Assembly: GCA_023666975.1 (NCBI GenBank)
Contig: JAMPAW010000043.1
Coordinates: 1 to 23,129 of the forward strand
Reading direction: 5' to 3'
DNA: 23,129 nucleotides
Source of the DNA: Clostridium sp.
Lineage (GTDB): Bacteria > Bacillota_A > Clostridia > Lachnospirales > Lachnospiraceae
Shown here: positions 1 to 7,748 of the stretch, one piece after another
Numbering within the stretch: position 1 is the stretch's first letter
How the letters are laid out: every line of letters begins with the position of its first letter
Made by a program: the position numbers and the translations under genes
Notes under the pieces: generated by a model
Told to the model about the DNA's origin: nothing
Databases searched by the model: none
What the model saw: only the letters and a program-made list of their open reading frames with translations

Positions 1-331
1 TTGTATCTATTACTCATTTATTATTAACACTTTGCGGCAGACAAAAAGGTTTCACTTTACTTTAATTTTTTTAATATTTTTATATAAGTTCCTTTTATGG
101 AACCGATTCAATGTAATATTAGATAGTGCCAACTTTGTGATTTGTATCAGAACTGGTTGAACCTAAGACTTTGTCAGAATGTATGGTATAGGTGCATCTC
201 TTTAACGAAAAATGACATCTATATGGTACATACATCTTAGAAAAACAAGACCGGACAAGGAGTAATATTCTTAAAAACTTGACAAAACCCCTCATTTCCT
301 TAGATAATCTTCATAGCCCTTTATTGTAATC
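1..331. other. AT-rich stretch without a supported gene
   Basis: This 331-nt stretch lies downstream of the ECF sigma/membrane-protein pair and runs to the window edge. It is visibly AT-rich, with long A/T runs around 60-90. I see no open frame with a convincing ribosome-binding site on either strand. A short inverted repeat at 88-103 (GTTCC, 6-nt loop, GGAAC) followed by A/T-rich DNA on the minus strand could be a weak terminator for the sigma operon. The stem is only 5 bp, so this is tentative. Confidence 0.5.
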
Positions 332-631
332 TCAGAAACATCTTTTATCCGGCATATCCTGCCGGAACACCAAAGCAACCTGATTATACACACGCTGAGG
401 TTGCATTGACATGGTGATTATAATGACACCTACACTGAATATTATAATCCCCACAACCACAACTATCAAACCAAAGGGCTGGTTTTTATTACTCCTTCCA
501 TTTTGTTTGTCATTTTCATTATCTGATTTCTTCCTACTATTTTTCTGATGAATTCTTCTGATTGTCAGCTCAATTAATGCCTCCGGGGCATGCTGTGAAT
601 CAATATCTCTCTTAAATCTCTCCATCACCAT
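332..631 (-). CDS. Small single-pass membrane protein, putative anti-sigma partner
   Basis: A 99-residue protein whose frame opens 20 nt before the end of the upstream ECF sigma gene, which suggests translational coupling. Two starts are possible, MVMERF at 631 or MERF at 625, and both sit behind a GAAGGGAGAG-type ribosome site. The first ~30 residues are a charged helix of the sort seen at the start of clostridial anti-sigma-like proteins (FKRDIDSQHAPEALIELTI). A polar Asn/Lys-rich linker follows, then one hydrophobic segment at about residues 53-74 and a short ~25-residue tail. Known anti-sigma factors usually carry a larger domain beyond the membrane, so this may be a minimal or 3'-truncated version. 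The assignment rests on position and topology, not on a recognised domain. Confidence 0.6.
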   Translation of the reverse strand: MVMERFKRDIDSQHAPEALIELTIRRIHQKNSRKKSDNENDKQNGRSNKNQPFGLIVVVVGIIIFSVGVIIITMSMQPQRVYNQVALVFRQDMPDKRCF

Positions 632-1118
632 ACTCTCCCTTCAATTGTTCATTTAACAATCTACGTCCCCTTGCCAAACGTGTTTTTATCGTTGCCTCAG
701 GACAATTTAAAACATTAGAAATCTCTTTGATTTTCATTTCTTCATAATAATATAGATAAATTATTTCCCTATATTTTTTAGATAGTTGCTTTATTGCTTT
801 ATATAAATCAGAATAGTCTTTGTATTCCGATTCTGCCTCCATTCTTTCTGCAAACTTTATCGGTACAATATGCCTATTCCATGCAGACATTGACATACTT
901 TTACATTGATTGAGCGTAACCCTGATCAACCATGCCTTCAAATGTTGTTCATCATTTATCTTATCACTATGTATATATAACTTTAAAAATACTTCCTGAA
1001 AAGCATCCTCTGCTTCACTTATAGTTTTTGAATTTAAGCATGCAATACGATATACCATATCAGCATATTTTCGCACTGTACCTTCCACATCAATTTTATA
1101 ATTGTGATTATTCTTCAT
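612..1118 (-). CDS. ECF-type RNA polymerase sigma factor
   Basis: A 168-residue sigma-70 family protein of the extracytoplasmic-function class, which directs RNA polymerase to a small stress regulon. Region 2 covers about residues 15-78, with the core-binding and -10 recognition helix around DAFQEVFLKLY. Region 4 covers about residues 110-158, with a helix-turn-helix (MKIKEISNVLNCPEATIKTRL) and the preceding LSKKYREIIYLYYYE segment. There is no region 1 or 3, and the length is normal for the class. The ATG at 1118 follows a strong GGAGG site. The next gene overlaps its 3' end and encodes a one-TM protein, the usual arrangement for a sigma/anti-sigma pair. Its base composition is much more AT-rich than the hisS-to-kinase region, which hints that the pair arrived separately. 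The regulon and signal cannot be told from sequence. Confidence 0.9.
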   Translation of the reverse strand: MKNNHNYKIDVEGTVRKYADMVYRIACLNSKTISEAEDAFQEVFLKLYIHSDKINDEQHLKAWLIRVTLNQCKSMSMSAWNRHIVPIKFAERMEAESEYKDYSDLYKAIKQLSKKYREIIYLYYYEEMKIKEISNVLNCPEATIKTRLARGRRLLNEQLKGEYGDGEI

Positions 1119-1148
1119 AGTCTTCCTCCAATGTACATAACTAAGCTA

Positions 1149-1154
1149 ATCATA
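1149..1154 (-). promoter_or_regulatory. Possible -10 box for the ECF sigma operon
   Basis: On the minus strand TATGAT lies about 30 nt upstream of the sigma-gene ATG, at a plausible distance for a housekeeping -10 element. No recognisable TTGACA-like -35 lies 16-18 nt further upstream, and I did not see a clear ECF-type (AAC...CGT) pair, so this is weak. Confidence 0.25.
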
Positions 1155-1322
1155 TCACAATTATTCTTTCTTTTCTACCTAAATTTGAAGTGAATCAATT
1201 TTGGTGCGTGTATTTCTATTCATGATTTTGCCATTTGTATTTAATTTATTAAAGCCCATACGGCGAGATCGGCACCGCAAAAGGATGGTCAAGCCCGATA
1301 AATGATATATTCATCAACCTCA

Positions 1323-2591
1323 CTACATCCGGTCTACAAAAAATTCCTCAAAGGCAGTATAACCCTCTTTCTCCATTTGCTCTTTTTGAAATTTTTTATT
1401 CTTCTTCATGATGGCTATGTTAATCTGTGCCCCATTTTTCCGCTGCTCGTTTGCTCTCTGCAGAATCGTGAGCAGCTTGTCCTGCGGCATATTCTTCTCC
1501 ACCAGATATGCCGTTTTCTCTGCTTTTACCGGCACCTGATAATCCCGCTCCAACAGCAGCATAACAATGCGTTCAAACCCAATGGAAAAACCGCAGGCCG
1601 GCGTATTCTGCCCTGTAAACCTGCCAATCATCTCATCATATCGTCCGCCTCCGCCTACAGAACCGCCAAACTCGTCCATGGAAATTTCAAAAATCGGCCC
1701 TGTGTAATAAGACATTCCTCTTACCAGTGTCGGGTCAAATACAATCTTAAAATCTGCTGCCTTTGTCGCATTTACCGCCTCCAGAATCATCTCCAAGTCC
1801 TCGGCCACACCGTCCTCTAAGCTCCCGCCTAATGTCTCCTTCAAAAAACGTACTCCCTGAATATCCCCGCTCGTCTTCTCAAACAAGGCAAGATAGGTGT
1901 CCACACTTTCCTTGGAATACCCCTGCCCGATAAGTTCCTCGGAGACACCGTCCATTCCAATCTTATCCATTTTATCCAATGTAATAAACACACTATCGTA
2001 ATCCTTTTCGTCAAACCCGCTATAGGCCGCCATTGCCTTTAACAGTTTCCGGTTGTTCAGGCGAATGGTAAATTTTTCAAATCCGATTCTCCCCAACAGC
2101 GTCGTTGTCGCATTAATCAGCTCAATCTCTGCAAGAATAGTCGGCTCGCCCAAAATGTCAATATCACACTGCATAAACTGGCGGTAGCGGCCTCGCTGCG
2201 GGTGGTCTGCCCGCCATACATTCCCCATCTGCAGTGCCTTAAACGGACTTGGCAAATCATTGGCATTGTTGGCGTAATAACGGGAAAGCGGCAGCGTCAG
2301 GTCATAGCGCAGGCCTCCGTCTACCAGATCCATTTCCTCCTTTGCTTCTGCAAGCCTCAGCTTCTCTCCACGCTTTAAAATCTTGAAAATCAGTTTTTCA
2401 TTTTCTCCACCCTGACTGGAGGATAAATTCTGTATATGCTCCACACAAGGCGTCTCCATATTGGAAAATCCAAAAGTTTTATATACTTCTTTAATCTGGC
2501 CGATTACATAATCCCGGATTTCCATTTCTCTCGGCAATATATCCTTCATTCCGGTAACCGGCTTTTTTTTCATGCTTGACTGTTTACCCAT
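1323..2591 (-). CDS. hisS: Histidine--tRNA ligase
   Basis: A class II aminoacyl-tRNA synthetase of 422 residues that charges tRNA-His in the cytoplasm. Visible signatures: DLTLPLSRY at about 97-105; motif 2 around 122-148 with the catalytic arginine region (VWRADHPQRGRYRQF); the histidine-specific loop LVRGMSYYTG at about 289-298; and motif 3 with GGGRYDEMI and GFSIGFER at about 313-341. A short C-terminal anticodon-binding domain ends in a Lys-rich segment. The motif 2 wording (RADHPQ..., then QFMQCDIDILG) differs from the ERPQ...QFHQ form of E. coli-type enzymes, so it looks like the alternative HisRS subtype. The start at 2591 follows GAAAGGAAAAG; a second ATG (MKKKPVTGM) is 18 nt downstream. 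It follows the HD-GYP gene by 33 nt. aspS, the common next gene in Clostridia, is not found downstream within the window. Confidence 0.96.
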   Translation of the reverse strand: MGKQSSMKKKPVTGMKDILPREMEIRDYVIGQIKEVYKTFGFSNMETPCVEHIQNLSSSQGGENEKLIFKILKRGEKLRLAEAKEEMDLVDGGLRYDLTLPLSRYYANNANDLPSPFKALQMGNVWRADHPQRGRYRQFMQCDIDILGEPTILAEIELINATTTLLGRIGFEKFTIRLNNRKLLKAMAAYSGFDEKDYDSVFITLDKMDKIGMDGVSEELIGQGYSKESVDTYLALFEKTSGDIQGVRFLKETLGGSLEDGVAEDLEMILEAVNATKAADFKIVFDPTLVRGMSYYTGPIFEISMDEFGGSVGGGGRYDEMIGRFTGQNTPACGFSIGFERIVMLLLERDYQVPVKAEKTAYLVEKNMPQDKLLTILQRANEQRKNGAQINIAIMKKNKKFQKEQMEKEGYTAFEEFFVDRM

Positions 2592-2624
2592 TATCTTTTC
2601 CTTTCAAAATATTTTTTGCAAAAC

Positions 2625-3242
2625 TTAATATACGAGTTTATGCTCCTCCTGTTCGTTTATCCCACGCTGCATAATCTCCTCATGGACAATGCTCTGAAAC
2701 GGCAGAAAAATCTTCATATCAAAATGCCTTACCTCCTCAATCAACAGCTCCACCGCCGTTTTACTGTCAAAAGCCTTCCGGTATGGACGGTCGGAGGTCA
2801 ACGCCACAAATACATCACACACCCGCAATATCCTCGCTCCTAACGGAATATCTTCTCCGACCAGATTGTCAGGATATCCCGTACCGTCATAATTTTCATG
2901 GTGATGCAGAATCATCTCACATACCCGCTCCGAATAACCTTCGTTTTTCACCACTTCATATCCTAACCCCGAATGAAGACGCACATACCGCATCTTTTCC
3001 ACATTCAACGTGTCATCTTCACCGCCATACAAATAGGTGCTTGCCCTCAGTTTACCAATATCGTGCAGCATGCCTGCGACCTCAATATCATGGCAGAATG
3101 CAGGACTTAATTTCAATTCTCTGGCCAGTCTGCCTGCCAGCCTGCTCACCTCTATGCCATGTGCAATCTCCGTCTGCAAATCCTCGTTTAAATAGTAGGA
3201 TATTTCATCAACATCAATGTCTCCTCTGTCTACCTGTATCAT
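2625..3242 (-). CDS. HD-GYP domain phosphohydrolase
   Basis: A 205-residue stand-alone HD-GYP protein. Members of this family hydrolyse cyclic di-GMP or related cyclic dinucleotides. The metal site looks complete: a histidine in the first helix (EIAHGIEV), the HD pair in LHDIGK, a further histidine in RLHSGLGYE, then HHHENYDGTGYP, which carries the GYP signature, and the late aspartate in RILRVCDVFVALTSDRPYRKAF. No receiver, PAS or membrane segment is attached, so any regulation must come from expression or a partner. Its ATG overlaps the hemZ stop codon in ATGA, with GGAGG about 8 nt upstream, so translation is likely coupled to hemZ. The substrate is inferred from the family and not shown by the sequence. 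Confidence 0.9.
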   Translation of the reverse strand: MIQVDRGDIDVDEISYYLNEDLQTEIAHGIEVSRLAGRLARELKLSPAFCHDIEVAGMLHDIGKLRASTYLYGGEDDTLNVEKMRYVRLHSGLGYEVVKNEGYSERVCEMILHHHENYDGTGYPDNLVGEDIPLGARILRVCDVFVALTSDRPYRKAFDSKTAVELLIEEVRHFDMKIFLPFQSIVHEEIMQRGINEQEEHKLVY

Positions 3243-4708
3243 ACAAACATCCTCCGTTTCCTCTCTATCATCTCATCTATGCGCCGAATATAATCATCAA
3301 CATTTTTGACATTCTCCACCCGTTCAATCCGGTTCTCACTGTGAAACACAAGCTTGGAAGAGGCTCCTGCCCCGACAGCAAGAATATCCATTTTCTCCTC
3401 CATAATCAGTATATTATAAAGGCACTCTTTTCCCGGTATTGCATAACCGATATTTTCAAGCTTGCCCGGAATATTTTTCTGCCGATACAGATAATAGGGA
3501 TTCATTCCCATCTGCCGTGCACATTCGTCCGCCGCTATCAGCATTTCATCTGTGCTTCCTTTTATCAGGCGATGATACCTCTCCATTTCTATATTCAGGT
3601 TTGCCGCCCGCTTAATAGCAAGGGAATGCACGGTCAGGCTATCCGGCATCAGTCTGTTGATTTCCGAGAGCGTATGCCGCACATTTGCTATCTCTTCTCC
3701 GGGAAGCCCCAAAATCATATCCATATTAATGTTCGTAAAGCCAATCCCTCTCGCAAAGGCAAAGGCCTCCACCGTCTGTTCAACCGTATGTGCCCTTCCG
3801 ATTAGCTGAAGCGTCTCATCTGACATCGTCTGGGGATTGATACTGATTCTTCCTACACCCAGGCTTTTCAATACCTTCAGCTTATCCTCCGTAATACTGT
3901 CCGGTCTTCCGCACTCCACGCAAAACTCTCTCACATACCGCATATCAAAGCGTTCCGTGATTCCGGTTATCAGCGCCGCCATCTGCTCTGCTGTCAACGC
4001 ACTTGGCGTTCCTCCACCAATATAAACTGCGGTTAATTTTTTATTGCGATAGGTTTCCGAACCCGCCACAAATTCCAGTTCCTTAAATAGCGCCTGAAGA
4101 TAATCATCGGTTCTGTCCCGATAAGCCGCTATCGGATAAGAGGTAAACGAGCAGTACAGGCATCTGGTCGGGCAAAACGGAATCCCCACATAGAGACAAT
4201 ACTCCTCTTCATAGGTAAAATCTCTAAACAGCTCCTGCTCTCTCTTAGCAACCTCAATACAGATATCCGCCTTTTGCCCCCGTGCAAGATAAACATCTGT
4301 ATACACTCTATGTATCTGCTCCTCCGTCTCACCCTGTTCCAGCAGTTCCGTAGCGATCTTGGTCGGCCGCACCCCGGTCATGCTTCCCCACGGAAGCGCT
4401 TTGCCGGTATATACGGACAACAGCCGATACAACGCTGCCTTTAACGGATTTCTGGCAAGCCGCTTATTGAGAAAATCTACCGTCACCGTGCTGCTCTTTT
4501 TGTAACCGTCCTCATCTTCAAGGATATACTCAACATAGCCGCCACTATTCGCCTGTGTCTCCACATCGGTATCCGCAGTATAAACGACAGTCAGTGACAG
4601 TCTGGTTCCCTCCTGTTTCTCCACTATCTTTTCATTGTCAAAGAAAGCCTGCAGCATCGCCCGGATATCGTTATTGTAAATTTCCGCATTCTGATTTAAG
4701 TATATCAT
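3239..4708 (-). CDS. hemZ: Coproporphyrinogen III dehydrogenase, radical SAM (HemZ type)
   Basis: A 489-residue radical SAM protein of the HemN/HemZ group, assigned to oxygen-independent conversion of coproporphyrinogen III to protoporphyrinogen in the cytoplasm. The [4Fe-4S] motif is C179-PTR-C183-LY-C186-SF. It is followed by the GGGTPSAL stretch and the PDSITEDKL/GVGRISINPQT segments typical of the family. An N-terminal region of about 165 residues carrying GVRPTKI is characteristic of HemZ and absent from plain HemN. The ATG at 4708 follows AGGGAAG. The stop overlaps the start of the HD-GYP gene by 4 nt. Many gut Clostridia encode HemZ with little else of heme synthesis, and no other heme gene is present here. 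Some relatives of this fold are heme chaperones, so the exact reaction is family-based. Confidence 0.93.
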   Translation of the reverse strand: MIYLNQNAEIYNNDIRAMLQAFFDNEKIVEKQEGTRLSLTVVYTADTDVETQANSGGYVEYILEDEDGYKKSSTVTVDFLNKRLARNPLKAALYRLLSVYTGKALPWGSMTGVRPTKIATELLEQGETEEQIHRVYTDVYLARGQKADICIEVAKREQELFRDFTYEEEYCLYVGIPFCPTRCLYCSFTSYPIAAYRDRTDDYLQALFKELEFVAGSETYRNKKLTAVYIGGGTPSALTAEQMAALITGITERFDMRYVREFCVECGRPDSITEDKLKVLKSLGVGRISINPQTMSDETLQLIGRAHTVEQTVEAFAFARGIGFTNINMDMILGLPGEEIANVRHTLSEINRLMPDSLTVHSLAIKRAANLNIEMERYHRLIKGSTDEMLIAADECARQMGMNPYYLYRQKNIPGKLENIGYAIPGKECLYNILIMEEKMDILAVGAGASSKLVFHSENRIERVENVKNVDDYIRRIDEMIERKRRMFV

Positions 4709-4759
4709 CTCTGCTTCCCTTTTTCATCAATTTTCCCAGCCACTCATCGCAAGCGTCTT

Positions 4760-5401
4760 CTATGCTCCGCCGCAAATCATATTATTTTCTTTTTCCCAGG
4801 CAATCGTCGTACTGCCCATATGCCCCGGAAAGACCTTGGTGTTATCCGGCAGGGTAAACAGCTTCTCCCGTATCGAGCGGATCAATGTACCGGCACTGCC
4901 TGTCGGAAAGTCCGTTCTCCCCACGCTGTTGCAAAAAAGCGTATCCCCCGCAATCAGCGACTCCAGCTCTTCATTGTAATAGCACATACCGCCTGCCGTA
5001 TGCCCTGGTGTCAGAATACAGGTCAGCGTAGTCCCGATAATCTCCACGCTCTGTCCGTCCTCCAAAACTTCATCTGCTGTCAGTGTCATCGGATACCCGA
5101 ACATGGAAGAAAGATTTACCTCCAGTTTTCCCAGCACCTGTTCATTCTCCTCCTTCGAGGCATACACCGGCACATGAAAAGTGTCCTTCAATTCTTTTAC
5201 TGCTCCGATATGGTCGTAGTGCCCGTGGGTCAAAAAAATAGCCTGTAACTGAAATCCCGGTGTAGAAAAAATCTCCTTCAACACATCTGCTTCCGCCGCC
5301 GGGTCGAATACAATACATTCACCGGTATCATGATTGACCAAAATATAACAGTTCGTCCCCATATCTCCCAAAGTCTTCTGAAATATCTCTAAAGCTGCCA
5401 T
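4760..5401 (-). CDS. Metallo-beta-lactamase fold hydrolase (glyoxalase II-like)
   Basis: A 213-residue MBL-fold hydrolase, the size of the YcbL/glyoxalase II-like proteins that hydrolyse thioesters such as S-lactoylglutathione analogues. The two-metal site is complete: H59-G-H61-Y-D63-H64, a histidine in the TPGHTAGG turn, the bridging aspartate in LIAGDTLF, and the final histidine in VFPGHMG. The frame stays open upstream to 5458, overlapping rel, but I place the start at the ATG at 5401 (MAALEIF). It follows GGGAAGGTGG at good distance and begins directly with the first beta strand of the fold. It sits between rel and hemZ, a common place for this family in Clostridia. The physiological substrate is unknown. 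Confidence 0.88.
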   Translation of the reverse strand: MAALEIFQKTLGDMGTNCYILVNHDTGECIVFDPAAEADVLKEIFSTPGFQLQAIFLTHGHYDHIGAVKELKDTFHVPVYASKEENEQVLGKLEVNLSSMFGYPMTLTADEVLEDGQSVEIIGTTLTCILTPGHTAGGMCYYNEELESLIAGDTLFCNSVGRTDFPTGSAGTLIRSIREKLFTLPDNTKVFPGHMGSTTIAWEKENNMICGGA

Positions 5402-5435
5402 ACAGCCACCTTCCCTTTCTTGGCCTCTATCCTTT

Positions 5436-7703
5436 TCAGCCAACACTTCTTTCCACATCTAATACTCCCGGCACCATCCGCAGCTTCGCAATGACCTGAT
5501 TAAGCTGGTCCACTGTCTTGATATCAAAGGTCACGGTCAAGGTTGCCTTTTCACTCTTGCTATTGCTCTTCGTGTTCACGGCGGTAACATTAATATTCGC
5601 CTCGGTAAACACCTTAGAGACATCAAACAACATTCCCGTTCGGTCTGTCGCATAAATCCGCAGTTCCGAAGAATACGTAATTCTGTCATCTTCATCTGCA
5701 CCAGTCTGCCATTCCGCTTCAATTAAGCGGGTGCGGTCCATATCACCCATCCGCATCACATTAGCACAATCCGTGCGGTGAATGGAAATGCCTCTTCCTC
5801 TTGTCACAAAGCCGACTATCTCATCACCCGGAACCGGTGAACAGCACTGGGAAAAATAGACTGCCACGCCATCTACGCCTTTGACAATGATACCGCCTTT
5901 ATATTTACTTCTTCGGTGAAGGTCTGCACTGTGATTAATCTGCTCTATCAGCTCGGTATCCGACACTGTGGGCTTTTCGCGTTTGTTATAGACCTCGATG
6001 AGCTTATTCATGACCTGGCCTTCTTTTAATGCGCCATGGCCGATTGCCGCCAGCACCGAATCCCAATCCTGAAAATTATATTTCGCCATCACTGCTTTCA
6101 ACAGCTCCGGCTTAGAATAATCGGAAAGATTATAGCCCTTGGATTTACAGTAACCGGAAAGCAGTTCCTTCCCTCTGACAATGTTACTGTCCTTAAACTC
6201 ATGCTTAAACCACTGATTAATCTTACTTCTCGCCTGGGCGGATTTCACAACAGAAAGCCAATCCCTGCTTGGACCGGTAGAATTATTCGAGGTGACAATT
6301 TCCACCCGGTCACCGTTTTGCAGCTCGTAGTTTAACGGTACCTGCCGGTCATTTACTCTGGCACCTACCATCATATTCCCTACTGCCGAATGGATACTGT
6401 AAGCAAAATCAATCGGGGTCGAGCCAGCCGGAAGATTCTTCACATCACCGTTAGGGGTGAAACAGTATACCTGCTCTGCAAACAAGTCAAGGTCGGTCTT
6501 TACCGCACTCATAAACTCCTTGTTATCCTTCGTATCCCTCTGCCATTCCAAAATCTGTCTCAGCCAGGTCAGTTTTTCTTCTTCCTTATCTCTGGCGGTT
6601 CCGGTCAGATTTTCCTTATATTTCCAATGAGCAGCAATACCGTACTCCGCCGTCTTATGCATGTCGTAAGTGCGGATTTGAATTTCAAAGGGCTGCCCGC
6701 TCTTGCTGATTAGCGTTGTGTGCAAAGACTGGTACATATTGGATTTCGGCATAGCGATATAATCCTTAAACCGTCCCGGAATCGGTGTATATTTTTCGTG
6801 GATAATTCCCAATGCGCCATAGCAGTCCCGGACGCTGTCCACAATAATCCGCACGGCAAATATGTCATATATCTGGTCAAGCGTTTTGTCCTGATTAACC
6901 ATCTTTTTGTAAATGCTGAAAAAATGTTTCACCCTGCCGCTGATTTCGGCCTCAATATCCGCCTCTTCGATACACTGCTTCACATCATGGACAATCGTTT
7001 CGATAAACTTCTCCCTCTCTTCGAGGCGTTCGTCGATTTCCGCTTTCAATGCCTTGAATTTCTCCGGCTCCAAATACTGCAGGGATAAATCATCTAACTC
7101 CACCTTAATCTTACTGATACCCAGACGATGTGCAATCGGCGAATAGATATCCATTGTCTCTCTTGCCTTTTCTATCTGTTTTGCCGGAGACTGATACTGC
7201 AGCGTTCTCAGATTGTGCAGCCGGTCTGCCAGCTTAATCAGGATAACCCGAATATCCTTTGCCATGGCAAGAAACATTTTCCGCAGATTCTCCGCCTGTA
7301 ATTCTAACTTATCCTGCGAAAAATTTAACTGTGTCAGTTTTGTAACACCGTCCACCAACAGCAAAATCTCCGCAGAAAACTCCCGTTCAATCTCCTCGTC
7401 CGTCATCACCGTATCTTCAATGACATCATGAAGAATGCCCGCCACAATTGTCTCTTTATCCAATTCCAGCTCTGCCAGAATAATGGCAACACAAAGGGGG
7501 TGCATAATATATGGCTCTCCGGATTTGCGCAGCTGTCCCTCATGTGCCTTATCCGCAATCGCATATGCCTTCTCAATCATAGTAATGTCTGTGTTTGGAT
7601 GATATTCCAGCACCTTCTCAATCAAAGTATGGTAAAGCTCCTCCGGTGGCGTAAAATCCTTCGGTGTGGAAAGCTCCCTGTCTCCGTTGATTAACCTTGC
7701 CAT
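5436..7703 (-). CDS. rel: Bifunctional (p)ppGpp synthetase/hydrolase
   Basis: A full-length 755-residue Rel/SpoT homologue that makes and degrades the stringent-response alarmone (p)ppGpp on starved ribosomes. Domains in order: HD hydrolase at about 45-150 with HDVIEDT at 92-98; synthetase at about 240-360; TGS at about 410-470; a helical region; a CCSPVPGDEIVGF zinc-finger-like segment at about 620-645; and a C-terminal ACT domain at about 680-752. The synthetase carries R311-F-K-D314. The RxKD form is typical of bifunctional Rel enzymes, while ExDD is found in synthesis-only RelA. With an intact HD site, both activities are expected. The ATG follows GAAGGTG at a good distance. It lies 45 nt after recJ. 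The apt gene that often separates recJ and rel in Firmicutes is absent, as is dtd after rel. Confidence 0.97.
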   Translation of the reverse strand: MARLINGDRELSTPKDFTPPEELYHTLIEKVLEYHPNTDITMIEKAYAIADKAHEGQLRKSGEPYIMHPLCVAIILAELELDKETIVAGILHDVIEDTVMTDEEIEREFSAEILLLVDGVTKLTQLNFSQDKLELQAENLRKMFLAMAKDIRVILIKLADRLHNLRTLQYQSPAKQIEKARETMDIYSPIAHRLGISKIKVELDDLSLQYLEPEKFKALKAEIDERLEEREKFIETIVHDVKQCIEEADIEAEISGRVKHFFSIYKKMVNQDKTLDQIYDIFAVRIIVDSVRDCYGALGIIHEKYTPIPGRFKDYIAMPKSNMYQSLHTTLISKSGQPFEIQIRTYDMHKTAEYGIAAHWKYKENLTGTARDKEEEKLTWLRQILEWQRDTKDNKEFMSAVKTDLDLFAEQVYCFTPNGDVKNLPAGSTPIDFAYSIHSAVGNMMVGARVNDRQVPLNYELQNGDRVEIVTSNNSTGPSRDWLSVVKSAQARSKINQWFKHEFKDSNIVRGKELLSGYCKSKGYNLSDYSKPELLKAVMAKYNFQDWDSVLAAIGHGALKEGQVMNKLIEVYNKREKPTVSDTELIEQINHSADLHRRSKYKGGIIVKGVDGVAVYFSQCCSPVPGDEIVGFVTRGRGISIHRTDCANVMRMGDMDRTRLIEAEWQTGADEDDRITYSSELRIYATDRTGMLFDVSKVFTEANINVTAVNTKSNSKSEKATLTVTFDIKTVDQLNQVIAKLRMVPGVLDVERSVG

Positions 7704-7748
7704 ATATTCACCTTCTTTCCCTTTCAGTGTACCCTATGTATATCAAAA

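Noticed and set aside
279..308. Plus-strand TTGACA followed by TAGATAAT at promoter-like spacing
   Set aside because: It points into the antisense of the small membrane protein gene and no plus-strand gene follows. Such matches are expected by chance in AT-rich DNA; an antisense RNA is possible but unsupported.
1302..1820. Open plus-strand frame of 172 codons
   Set aside because: It overlaps the 3' half of hisS in antisense. Its composition is that of a shadow frame and no ribosome site precedes it.
2592..2624. T-box leader before hisS
   Set aside because: The upstream gap is only 33 nt and lacks any T-box signature; hisS is read with the preceding genes.
2783..3805. Open plus-strand frame of 340 codons
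   Set aside because: It lies opposite the HD-GYP and hemZ genes, whose motifs are clear. The translation is rich in His, Pro, Cys and Ile with no recognisable motif.
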